Shown piece by piece: positions 17,116 to 24,932 of a stretch of DNA of 64,000 nucleotides; the first letter of the stretch is position 1; each line of letters starts with the position of its first letter. Where the stretch lies: contig JBEBFY010000007.1 of assembly GCA_040081715.1 (NCBI GenBank), positions 62,001-126,000 on the forward strand. The letters are read 5' to 3'. The stretch comes from CANKJK01 sp040081715. Its GTDB lineage: Bacteria > Acidobacteriota > Vicinamibacteria > Vicinamibacterales > UBA2999. Made by a program: the position numbers and the translations under genes. The notes beneath the pieces were generated by a model, which ran no database searches, was not told where the DNA came from, and worked only from the letters and a program-made list of their open reading frames with translations.

Positions 17116-18556
17116 GCTCGTGCGCCGCGCCCTCGTCCCGCTGGTGCTCACGGTGGCCGTGGCGGGCGGCGCGTCCAGCGCACAGCACAAAGCGCCCGCC
17201 TACGACCGGTGGTTCACCGACGCCACCATGCGGGTGGACTACTTCCACACGGGCGGAAAAGGGGCCGAGGTCGTCGCGCTTGATCGCGTGGTGGACGACG
17301 GCGCCTGGCCCGGGAGCCTCACGGCTCTCCTCGACACAAGCGGGCTCGGCGCGTACCTCTTTCAGGTGGAGGATGCCGCCACCCACACGCCGCTGTACTC
17401 GCGCGGATTCTCATCCGTCTTCGCCGAATGGGTGACAACCGCCGAGGTCAGGTCCTCTCATCGCACGTTTCACGAGTCGCTCCGGTTTCCATGGCCGAAA
17501 GGGCCAGTTCGTCTCGTGCTCAAGAGGCGGGCGCCCGGTGGGGCACTGCGGGACGTGTGGACCACGCGCGTTGACCCTGCCGCGTCATCGGTCACGCGGG
17601 TGCGGATGGCCGGGCTGCCGCCCGTCTGGCCGCTTGTGGAAAACGGGCCACCGTCCCGTAAGGTCGACCTGCTGCTGGTCCCGGCCGGTTACACCCGTGA
17701 TGAGCTGCCAAAGTTTCACGCCGACGCAGTCCGGCTCGTGGAGGCGATGTTCGCCGTGGAGCCCTACCGGAGCCGCCGTGCGGACTTCAACATCCGGGGC
17801 CTGGACATGCCCGCAGCCGAAAGCGGCGTGAGCCGGCCGGCGCAGGGGGTGTTCAGGCGCGGCGCCCTCGGCGTGGAATACAGCATCTTCGGCACCGAGC
17901 GCTACATGCTGGCCACCGACAACCGGGCGTTGCGGGACGTGGCGTCGGCTGCGCCCTACGACGTGGTGGAAGTCCTGGTCAACGAGCAAGCCTACGGCGG
18001 GGGCGGCATCTTCGGCGCGCATGCCACGGTCGCGGTGGACAGCGTTGCGGCTGACTACGTGTTCATTCACGAGTTCGCGCACCACTTCGCCGGCCTGGGT
18101 GATGAGTACTACGGCTCGGCCGTCGCCTACGAGACGGGGAAGCGGCGGCCGCCCGAGCCGTGGGAGCCGAACGTGACGGCACTCCGGAACCCGGCGGCGC
18201 TCAAGTGGCGCGACCTCGTCGCGCCGGGCACGCCCATCCCGACGCCATGGGATCGCGCCGGGTACGACGCCCGTGTGAAGGCGAACGAGCAGCGCGCGGC
18301 GTCTATGCGGAAGGCTGGTGCACCAGCCCAGGATCTGGCTGCCGAAGGGGAGCGCCATCGGGTTGCGCTGCAGCGGTTCCTCGCCGGCCTGCCGCACACG
18401 GGCGGCGTGGGGGCGTTCGAGGGTGCGTCCTACGAGGTCCGCGGCCTCTATCGCCCCAGCCTCACCTGCATCATGTTCACGCGCGACGACGCCGCGTTCT
18501 GCAGGGTGTGCCAGCGGGCCATCACCCGGGCGATCGACGCCCATGCCGGGCACTGA
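17078..18556 (+). CDS. M64 (IgA-peptidase-type) zinc metallopeptidase, secreted
   Basis: 492 residues from ATG 17078, or 478 from GTG 17120, which lies just after the upstream stop and leads straight into a signal peptide (RALVPLVLTVAVAGGASSA). The zinc site HEFAHHFAGLGDEYY (about residues 330-344) fits HExxHxxxxxD of M64. The preceding region KVDLLLVPAGYTRDELPKF and FNIRGLDMPAAESG are typical of the family, which includes the Clostridium ramosum IgA protease; physiological substrates in soil bacteria are unknown. CxxC-like pairs near the C-terminus (LTCIMFTRDDAAFCRVC) may form disulfides. Coupled to the upstream unknown secreted protein. Confidence 0.88.
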   Translation: MFLRSQGSPRRNRLVRRALVPLVLTVAVAGGASSAQHKAPAYDRWFTDATMRVDYFHTGGKGAEVVALDRVVDDGAWPGSLTALLDTSGLGAYLFQVEDAATHTPLYSRGFSSVFAEWVTTAEVRSSHRTFHESLRFPWPKGPVRLVLKRRAPGGALRDVWTTRVDPAASSVTRVRMAGLPPVWPLVENGPPSRKVDLLLVPAGYTRDELPKFHADAVRLVEAMFAVEPYRSRRADFNIRGLDMPAAESGVSRPAQGVFRRGALGVEYSIFGTERYMLATDNRALRDVASAAPYDVVEVLVNEQAYGGGGIFGAHATVAVDSVAADYVFIHEFAHHFAGLGDEYYGSAVAYETGKRRPPEPWEPNVTALRNPAALKWRDLVAPGTPIPTPWDRAGYDARVKANEQRAASMRKAGAPAQDLAAEGERHRVALQRFLAGLPHTGGVGAFEGASYEVRGLYRPSLTCIMFTRDDAAFCRVCQRAITRAIDAHAGH

Positions 18557-18622
18557 ACGCGGCAGGGACGACTTCGGGTTCGCCCAGGAGGCGGCCACGC
18601 GACGACGTTCGTCCCAGGGGCG

Positions 18623-20128
18623 CTACGCGCCGTAAACGGCGCGGTACTTCTGCTCCAGGTACTGCAGGTAGGGCTCGGGGTCGAGGCCGCTGCCCGTGGC
18701 GCGCTGCACGATCTCCTTCGGCAGGTACTTGCGTCCATGCTGATGGACGCTCTCCCGCAGCCAGGTCAGGAGGGGAGCGAAGTTGCCGTTCGCGACGTCC
18801 GCATCACGCGTGGGCTGTGACGCGCCGAACGTGTTCCAGAGCTGGGCCGAGATCAGGTTCCCCAGGGTGTAGGTCGCGAAGTAACCGAAAGCGCCGATGG
18901 ACCAGTGGATATCCTGCAGCACCCCGGTCGTGTCATTCGCCGGGGTGAGTCCCAGGTAGTCCTGCATGGCACTGCGCCAGGCGTCCGGCAGGTCCTTGAC
19001 CTGCAGGCGTCCCTCCACGAGGCTAATCTCCAACTCCACGCGCAGCATCACGTGCAGGTTGTAAGTCGCCTCGTCCGCCTCGACGCGGATGAGTGAGGGC
19101 TGCACCCGGTTGATGGCGCGGTAGAACCGGTCGAGTGTCACGTTGCTGAGCTGGGACGGAAAGCGGCGCTGGAGTGCCGGGTAGAAGTGCGTCCAGAACG
19201 GCAGGGACCGACCGACGAGGTTCTCCCACAGCCGGCTCTGCGATTCATGCACCCCGAGCGAGGTGGCATTGCCGAGCGAGTGGCGCCCAAAGGCCTGGTT
19301 GATGCCCTGCTCGTAGAGCGCGTGACCGGCCTCGTGGATCGACCCGAAGATGAGTGAGAGCGGCTCGCCTGATGTGTGGCGGGAGGTGATGCGGACGTCG
19401 TCCGATCCGATCCCGGTGGCAAACGGGTGCGCTGAGCGGTCCTGCCGGCCGCGGGTCCAGTCGAAGCCCATGGCGGTGACGACCTCGCGGCTGAACGCCC
19501 ACAGCCCGTCCTCGTCGTAGGGGATGTGCAGAAAGGCGTCGTCAATCTGGGGGCGCTGGCCCAATTCGCGAATGAGCGCCACCTGCCGTGGCCGCAGGGT
19601 GGCAAACACGCCCTGCACGTCGGCGGTCGTGGTGCCGGGCTCGAACTCGTCGAGGAGCACGTCGTAGGGGTGGGCGGCCGGCGGGAAGAAGCCCACATAC
19701 CGCCGCTTCAGGTCGATCAGCTTCTCCAGGTGCGGGCGAAAACTCGGGAAATCGTTGGTGGCGCGTGCGTGGATCCAGGCCTGCTGCCCGGCGGAGAGCG
19801 CCTGGGCCTGCTCGGCCACGAAGGCCGCAGGGACGCGGCGGGCCTTGTCGTAGTCATGTGCCGTCACCGCCAGGAGGCGGGCCGTGTCCGAATCCGGGTC
19901 CATCCCGGTGGCGTCCCGCGTGGCGCGCTCCAGGAGTGTGCCGACCTCGTCGGCCACGAACCGCTCGTGGGCCAGCCGCCTGACAGTCGCGACCATCTGG
20001 CCGTGCGTCGTGGAGCCGCCCGGCGGCATGTAGACCTGCTCGTCCCATTCAAGGAGAGCGGTGGCCTTGGCCAGGTCGGCGATATCACCAAGGATGCCCA
20101 GGAGCTGCTCGAGAGAGGACGGCGCCAT
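18623..20128 (-). CDS. M32 family metallocarboxypeptidase (thermostable carboxypeptidase 1-like)
   Basis: 501 residues from ATG 20128 (MAPSSLEQLL), matching the roughly 500-residue M32 family. The zinc motif HEAGH with downstream Glu appears in GSIHEAGHALYEQG (about residue 269), followed by the family signature GVHESQSRLWEN. Other M32 hallmarks are DEFEPGTTTADVQ and MRVELEISLVEGRL. A cytoplasmic enzyme that removes C-terminal residues from peptides. No signal peptide. The frame stays open upstream of 20128 but that part is low-complexity and unlike the family. Confidence 0.92.
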   Translation of the reverse strand: MAPSSLEQLLGILGDIADLAKATALLEWDEQVYMPPGGSTTHGQMVATVRRLAHERFVADEVGTLLERATRDATGMDPDSDTARLLAVTAHDYDKARRVPAAFVAEQAQALSAGQQAWIHARATNDFPSFRPHLEKLIDLKRRYVGFFPPAAHPYDVLLDEFEPGTTTADVQGVFATLRPRQVALIRELGQRPQIDDAFLHIPYDEDGLWAFSREVVTAMGFDWTRGRQDRSAHPFATGIGSDDVRITSRHTSGEPLSLIFGSIHEAGHALYEQGINQAFGRHSLGNATSLGVHESQSRLWENLVGRSLPFWTHFYPALQRRFPSQLSNVTLDRFYRAINRVQPSLIRVEADEATYNLHVMLRVELEISLVEGRLQVKDLPDAWRSAMQDYLGLTPANDTTGVLQDIHWSIGAFGYFATYTLGNLISAQLWNTFGASQPTRDADVANGNFAPLLTWLRESVHQHGRKYLPKEIVQRATGSGLDPEPYLQYLEQKYRAVYGA

Positions 20129-20183
20129 GGGGAACGAGCGTACCTGATTGTTGGTGGCTCTGGTATAACCGGTCAGGCCCCCC

Positions 20184-21041
20184 ATGACTCCCAAACGTGC
20201 GTTTCTTCTCGGTGTGCTTGCCGTCGCCGTCATTGTGGCCGTCGTGGTGTCCGCGCGGCTGGTCAGAGGCAGGGGCGCGGACGCTTCGCTACCGTCGGGC
20301 GGAGAGGCTGCCGTGGCCCCCGCGCCGGAGGGCGGGCCCACGGTCGTGCAGCTCTACAAGGACCCGAAACCGGTCACGCCGTTTTCCGTGCAGACGTTGG
20401 ACGGGAAGGTGTTACGGAGCGAGGACCTGAAGGGGAAGGTGGTCATCCTGAACTTCTGGGCCACCTGGTGCCCGCCGTGCCGGGCCGAGATTCCGGACCT
20501 TGTCGCGCTTCAGGACAAGTACCGCGACCAGGTCGTGGTCCTGGGCATCTCGATGGACGAGGGGGCCGCTGAGGATGTCCGTCAGTTCGCCGAGAAGTTC
20601 CAGGTGAACTACCCGGTGGCCATGGCGACGCCGGCCATCTACCAGGCATTCCCGGGCATGTCGAGTCTGCCGACCTCGCTCATCGTGGACCGGGAGGGCA
20701 TGGTCGTGCAGAAGCATATCGGGATGTTGAACGCCGCGCTGACGGAGGAGGAGACGCGCCTGCTCGCCGGGCTGCCGACGACGGCGACTGTCGAGCGCAT
20801 CGAGGCGGATAAGCCCGTCGGACTGGCCAATGCCTCGCAGGTCCGTGAGATTCCCGGTGTGGAGCTGGCACGGCTGACGCCGGCCCGGCGCGGGGAGGCC
20901 CTCCTGAAGCTGAACGAGGAGGCCTGCACGTGCGGCTGTGGCCTGACAGTCGCGCGCTGCCGGGTGGACGACCCGCAGTGCTCCGTGAGCCTGCCGATCG
21001 CCAAGCAGATCGTCGACGAGATCGCCGCACGGTCCCACTGA
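20184..21041 (+). CDS. TlpA-like thioredoxin-fold protein with Cys-rich C-terminal extension
   Basis: 285 residues. An N-terminal membrane anchor (AFLLGVLAVAVIVAVVV) puts the protein in the periplasm. The thioredoxin domain spans about residues 60-190: VVILNFWATWCPPCRAEIPDL holds the WCPPC redox site and SSLPTSLIVDREG the cis-Pro loop. An unusual tail follows, ending in EEACTCGCGLTVARCRVDDPQC (about residues 250-271), five cysteines that could bind metal or haem-maturation partners. TlpA/ResA proteins reduce apocytochrome c or copper-centre thiols; with several c-type cytochromes in the window, a role in cytochrome c maturation is plausible but inferred. Confidence 0.82.
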   Translation: MTPKRAFLLGVLAVAVIVAVVVSARLVRGRGADASLPSGGEAAVAPAPEGGPTVVQLYKDPKPVTPFSVQTLDGKVLRSEDLKGKVVILNFWATWCPPCRAEIPDLVALQDKYRDQVVVLGISMDEGAAEDVRQFAEKFQVNYPVAMATPAIYQAFPGMSSLPTSLIVDREGMVVQKHIGMLNAALTEEETRLLAGLPTTATVERIEADKPVGLANASQVREIPGVELARLTPARRGEALLKLNEEACTCGCGLTVARCRVDDPQCSVSLPIAKQIVDEIAARSH

Positions 21042-21099
21042 GGGCCAGGCCGGCGCAGGGGAATGGCCGGACACCGGATCCGACTGGCCAGTCCGGTGG

Positions 21100-22929
21100 T
21101 CAGGACGCCGGGTAGAAGAAGTTCAGCAGGGCGCTCTCGACGTAGATCAGGACCGTCATGGCCACCATGATCTTCACGATGACGGGCGTCATCTCCCGGA
21201 TCCACTGCACCGGCGTGTAGTCCTTGTCGAGGTCGCGCTGGATGAACGCGTAGGCGACGACCGACTGCGCGCAGCCGATGTGGGTCCAGCAGCCGCCGAG
21301 TGCATAGCCGACGATCTGTGCCATGGCGAAGAGCTGCAGTACCTGCAGGTCGAGGCCGACGAGGCCGCGCGACGCAAAGTCCGCCACGACGTTGTTGTCG
21401 AGGATCGCCGACAGGAACGTCGAGCCCAGGAACTGGATGAAGGCGACATGGGCCTGCCCGAGTGAGGCAATGCCGGCCTGCATCAGCCGCTGCATGCCAT
21501 CGAAGAAGCCCGCGCTTGTCAGGAGCGTGATCGAGACGAAGAGCGGAAACAGGAAGTAGTACTCGGCATACTCCACCCGGGCCTCGTGCAGCGCCAGCGC
21601 CCGCATGCGCGGGATCCGCATCACCGCCGGCAGCGCCGCGAAGAAGCCCGCGAACGAGGCGAGAAAGAGCGGTACCTCGTGCCAGATGCCGTGCACGATG
21701 AGCATGGCGATGAATGGAATCAGGGCGAGGGCGCCCATCTTCTGCGCCCGCCTTCTGGCGAGGTTCATGCCCTCGAGTACTTCGGCCACGGCGAGCTGGG
21801 CCTCGAGCGCCTCCTTGTACTGGCCGCCGACATCCATGATGTAGTGGCGGTCCAGGCCGTCGGCCAGTTCCTCGGACACGAAGTGCCCGAGAATCAGCCG
21901 CCGGACGTCGAACGGCACGTCCTCCCGCACCATCGCCGGCCCGAGCGCTTCGCCCTTTCGGATCCGCCAGATCACGCGCGGGCCCCAGTCGTCGCCGTTG
22001 GCGTGGGCCTCGACCACTTCGGTCGAGCTCAGCACCTCCCCGTGACGGGCGGCTTGGAGAAAGCGGACATCCGCGACATGGGTGTCGAGGATGTCCATCT
22101 CCTCGAGATTGATCCGCTTGCCGCGCAGCCGCGTGCGCAACTGCTGCGCGATCAGGATGTAGGCGATTACGGCCGCCGGGGCGCAGTAGATCAGAAAGAA
22201 GGCGTTACCGATCTGCGGGTGCAGGTTCGCCTTCATGATCAGGTTTGGCGGTTCGCCGTAGGCGAGCCAGACGCCGCAGATCGTAGTGACGGTTGTGCAG
22301 ACCATCACGGAGTAGCGCACGGCGCCCGGAGGCACCGCAGCCAGCGTCATGATGATCACAAGGGTGCGAATGGTGAGGCCCACCATCGACACACCGTCAA
22401 GGATGCCCGAGGCGAAGGCTACGACGCCCGTCACGGCAATGACCGTCGGCAGGATGTGCCCCTTGTTGCGCCGCAGGACGAAGAAGGTGATGCCCTCGAG
22501 CAAGCGTGTCTGGGCGATGACCGAGACGAACAGCGTCAGGCCGAGCAGGAAGAGCATCGTGTCGGCGTGCACCATGTCGTTCAGGCCGTGAAACGACAGC
22601 AGATGCTCGCCGAACCAGGCACCCAGGCCATGGGCCGCCACTTCCGAGTGCCACGTGGAGGCCGGTAGGCCGACGAATGTGGCCCCGATGACGAGCAGCA
22701 TTCCGTAGGTGAGCGGGTCCTTGTGAATCTGGTACCGGAACGAGCCGAAGAAGAAGAGCGCCAGGATGGTGGCGAATACCTCGGCGGCCAGGACGCCGAC
22801 GGACAGGGGCATGACGCGCCCGGCCACGAGGATGGCGCCGGCCACCACCGCGGAACCGGCAAGAAACCACCGTCCGGGGAGCATCACGACGGCGCTGGGC
22901 GGCGGGGCAGTGGTGGGTGTGGGTGTCAC
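21100..22929 (-). CDS. Putative Na+/H+ antiporter (Na_H_antiport_3 / ion-transporter superfamily)
   Basis: 609 residues with about a dozen hydrophobic helices. The signature SAILDNNVVADFASRGL (about residues 500-516) resembles the conserved NNVVAD-type loop of NhaD/ArsB-like transporters, and GILDGVSMVGLTIRTLVIIMTLAAVPPGA and WLAYGEPPNLIMKANL support the same superfamily (PF07399-type proteins). A large cytoplasmic insertion (about 275-390, many charged residues) separates two membrane halves. Likely exchanges Na+ for H+ at the inner membrane; direction and ion not shown. Confidence 0.75.
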   Translation of the reverse strand: MTPTPTTAPPPSAVVMLPGRWFLAGSAVVAGAILVAGRVMPLSVGVLAAEVFATILALFFFGSFRYQIHKDPLTYGMLLVIGATFVGLPASTWHSEVAAHGLGAWFGEHLLSFHGLNDMVHADTMLFLLGLTLFVSVIAQTRLLEGITFFVLRRNKGHILPTVIAVTGVVAFASGILDGVSMVGLTIRTLVIIMTLAAVPPGAVRYSVMVCTTVTTICGVWLAYGEPPNLIMKANLHPQIGNAFFLIYCAPAAVIAYILIAQQLRTRLRGKRINLEEMDILDTHVADVRFLQAARHGEVLSSTEVVEAHANGDDWGPRVIWRIRKGEALGPAMVREDVPFDVRRLILGHFVSEELADGLDRHYIMDVGGQYKEALEAQLAVAEVLEGMNLARRRAQKMGALALIPFIAMLIVHGIWHEVPLFLASFAGFFAALPAVMRIPRMRALALHEARVEYAEYYFLFPLFVSITLLTSAGFFDGMQRLMQAGIASLGQAHVAFIQFLGSTFLSAILDNNVVADFASRGLVGLDLQVLQLFAMAQIVGYALGGCWTHIGCAQSVVAYAFIQRDLDKDYTPVQWIREMTPVIVKIMVAMTVLIYVESALLNFFYPAS

Positions 22930-22948
22930 GTGAGCCTTTGCCAGAAGC

Positions 22949-22973
22949 GGCCGGGGGACATACGCCCCCGGCC
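22949..22973 (-). terminator. Hairpin downstream of ammonium transporter gene 1
   Basis: GGCCGGGGG (22949-22957) and CCCCCGGCC (22965-22973) form a perfect 9-bp stem with a seven-base loop between the two minus-strand genes. There is no strong T-run, so termination strength is uncertain. Confidence 0.5.
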
Positions 22974-22988
22974 GGTCGTGCGCGAGTG

Positions 22989-24374
22989 TTACGAGTCGAG
23001 CCGGCTGAAGCCCGAGTAGGCGACCTGGCCGTGCTCGCCGATGTCGAGACCCTCTTCCTCTTCCTTCGCCGAGACGCGGAGGCCGAAGACCGCCTTGATG
23101 GCGTACCAGAAGATGAACGAGGCCACCAGGGTGTAGACGGCCACCGCGCCGATGCCCGTGAGCTGCGCCATCAGGAGCGTCGTGCCGCCACCGTAGAAGA
23201 GGCCGTTGCCCGTGGCCGCGCCCGTGATCTTGTCCACCGCGAAGAGGCCCACGCAGATCGTGCCGAAGACACCGTTCACCAGGTGGACCTGAATGGCGCC
23301 GACCGGGTCGTCAAGCTTGAGCTTGTCGGTCACCTTGACGGCGACCACCACGAGGATGCCGGCGACCAGCCCGATGATGAGCGAGGCGGGCACGGTGACG
23401 AAGGCGCAGCCCGCCGTGATGGCGACCAGGCCCGCGAGGCAGCCGTTGATCGACATGCCGAGGTCCGGCTTGCCGTCCACGATCCAGCTGATGGCCGTGG
23501 CGGAGAGCAGCGCCATGAACCCGCCGGTGTTGGTGGTCATGACGATGTGGGAGATGGCGTTCGGATCGGCGGCCATCGTGGAGCCGGGGTTGAACCCGAA
23601 CCACCCGAGCCAGAGCACGAAGCAGCCGATCACGCCGGACGTCATGCTGTGGCCGACAATCGGGGTCACCTTGCCGCCGGGGCCGTACTTCCCGAGCCGC
23701 GGGCCCAGCACGATGATGCCGGCGAGTGCGGCCCATCCGCCGACGCTATGCACCACGGTGGAGCCGGCGAAGTCCCAGAACCCCGCCGCCGCCAGCCAGC
23801 CTCCGCCCCAGATCCAGTGGCCGGTGATCGGGTAGACGAAGGAGACGAGCAGGAACGAGAAGACGATGAAGGAGAAGTATTTAATGCGCTCGGCGACCGC
23901 GCCGGACACGATCGTGGCCGCCGTGCCGGCGAACACGAGCTGGAAGAAGAACTTCGCCCAGAGCGGAACGCCGGTCCACGCCAACGCCTTGTAGGCGCCC
24001 ATGTAGGCATCGCCCATCGCGGGGCTGTTGTCTCCACCGGTGACCGCGAACAGGCCTTCAAGGCCCACCATGCCGCTCCCGTTTCCGAACATCAGGCCCC
24101 AGCCGAACAGGTAGTAGGCCAGGCACGAGATGGCGAAGACGATGAAGTTCTTCGAGAGGATGTTCACCGTGTTCTTCGCCCGGCAGAAGCCGGACTCAAC
24201 CAGGGCAAAGCCCAGGTTCATGAAGAACACCAGGGCCCCGGTGATGACCACCCAGATGGTGTCGATGGCGACCGTCAGTTCCTCAGCGGTCTTGGCATGG
24301 GCGTCTGAGGAGAACGCCAGGCATGCCACCAGCATGCTCGGCACCCAGAATTTCGCTCGCTTCCCTAACGTCAT
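22989..24374 (-). CDS. amtB: Ammonium transporter 1
   Basis: 461 residues from ATG 24374, with GAGGAG five bases upstream on the minus strand and a signal peptide (WVPSMLVACLAFSSDAHA), as in E. coli AmtB. About eleven membrane helices follow. The twin-histidine pore is recognisable in DFAGSTVVHSVGG and IQVHLVNGVFGT; GHWIWGGGWL and GFALVESGFCRAKNT are Amt signatures. Amt channels conduct ammonium and are usually blocked by a PII protein; the PII gene here (glnB at 55854) is not adjacent. A candidate sigma-54 promoter lies about 100 bases upstream. Confidence 0.93.
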   Translation of the reverse strand: MTLGKRAKFWVPSMLVACLAFSSDAHAKTAEELTVAIDTIWVVITGALVFFMNLGFALVESGFCRAKNTVNILSKNFIVFAISCLAYYLFGWGLMFGNGSGMVGLEGLFAVTGGDNSPAMGDAYMGAYKALAWTGVPLWAKFFFQLVFAGTAATIVSGAVAERIKYFSFIVFSFLLVSFVYPITGHWIWGGGWLAAAGFWDFAGSTVVHSVGGWAALAGIIVLGPRLGKYGPGGKVTPIVGHSMTSGVIGCFVLWLGWFGFNPGSTMAADPNAISHIVMTTNTGGFMALLSATAISWIVDGKPDLGMSINGCLAGLVAITAGCAFVTVPASLIIGLVAGILVVVAVKVTDKLKLDDPVGAIQVHLVNGVFGTICVGLFAVDKITGAATGNGLFYGGGTTLLMAQLTGIGAVAVYTLVASFIFWYAIKAVFGLRVSAKEEEEGLDIGEHGQVAYSGFSRLDS

Positions 24375-24476
24375 GGCTACTCCTCGCTGAATTAGTTCGT
24401 CAGTCACGTGCAGTGGACCCGCGGGCGTCCATCCGGCCGCGGCCCACGTGCGGGCTCAGGCGCTGGCCATAAGGAG

Positions 24477-24492
24477 AGCAAAGGAGACGCCA
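24477..24492 (-). promoter_or_regulatory. Candidate sigma-54 (-24/-12) promoter for amtB
   Basis: The minus strand reads TGGCGTCTCCTTTGCT. Against TGGCACG-N4-TTGCW it keeps TGGC and TTGCT, with the invariant GG and GC exactly 10 bases apart. Predicted start of transcription near 24466, leaving a leader of about 90 bases before ATG 24374. Ammonium transporter genes are classic sigma-54 targets and an activator gene is at 56225. Confidence 0.55.
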
Positions 24493-24610
24493 CCCGGTTT
24501 CGTCGGGTCGGACGGGCGGTTCAGCCCGTGTTTACTGGGGAGATCTGACGATTGCTGCGTCCGGCTGTCGCGTCCGATCATGTTCAGGGATGCGCTCTAT
24601 GCAGTCTAGA

Positions 24611-24626
24611 AAGACATTTATGTCTT
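24611..24626. promoter_or_regulatory. 16-base perfect palindrome, possible operator
   Basis: AAGACAT (24611-24617), TT, ATGTCTT (24620-24626): 7-bp arms with a two-base centre. It lies about 120 bases upstream of the candidate sigma-54 promoter of amtB, a distance suitable for an enhancer-binding activator or a repressor. Confidence 0.4.
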
Positions 24627-24710
24627 GAGTCGGTCGGCTCTCCTGGGCCGAGGGGCGCTAGCGAGGGGGAGGGGCATCCCCTTGCCCGGGTCTTCCGCCC
24701 CCGATTGTCG

Positions 24711-24727
24711 ATGGCATAGCGTGCCAT
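24711..24727. promoter_or_regulatory. Inverted repeat ATGGCA-N5-TGCCAT, possible operator
   Basis: Six-base arms 24711-24716 and 24722-24727 separated by TAGCG. The spacing of one helical turn between arm centres fits a dimeric regulator. No factor can be named. Confidence 0.35.
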
Positions 24728-24932
24728 GGTCATTTATGTGCAATCGAGATGTAGCACGGACGGAAATGACCGAACGTGAGATCTGGCTCTGAATTCGGCC
24801 GAAGTTGGGCAGGCTGGAGGGCCGGGCGCCGGCGGAGGCCGACGTCCGGCATGAGGTTGTGAAGGCGGGAGGGACGTAGTTCAGGATCTGTTCGCACTCT
24901 CCGAGATCGCCCGGCCCGGTGCCAGGGCGCGG

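Larger units (their letters stand above)
24375..24932. other. 558-base non-coding region between amtB and icmF
   Basis: No convincing gene. It holds a candidate sigma-54 promoter for amtB (24477-24492), two operator-like inverted repeats (24611-24626 and 24711-24727) and a nine-base direct repeat CATTTATGT (24615-24623 and 24731-24739). I found no TGT-N10-ACA NifA site. The stretch is less G+C-rich around 24590-24630 and 24720-24760 than the surrounding genes, as expected for regulatory DNA. Confidence 0.6.

Noticed and set aside
22917..24308. 463-codon plus-strand frame across the ammonium transporter gene
   Set aside because: It lies antisense to a clear AmtB, is rich in Arg, Asp, Glu, His and Gly, and shows no domain or hydrophobic core; a G+C-driven shadow frame.
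24708..24727. Sigma-54 promoter at CGTGCCA on the minus strand
   Set aside because: The TGGCACG half is present, but 10 bases away there is no GC for the -12 element.
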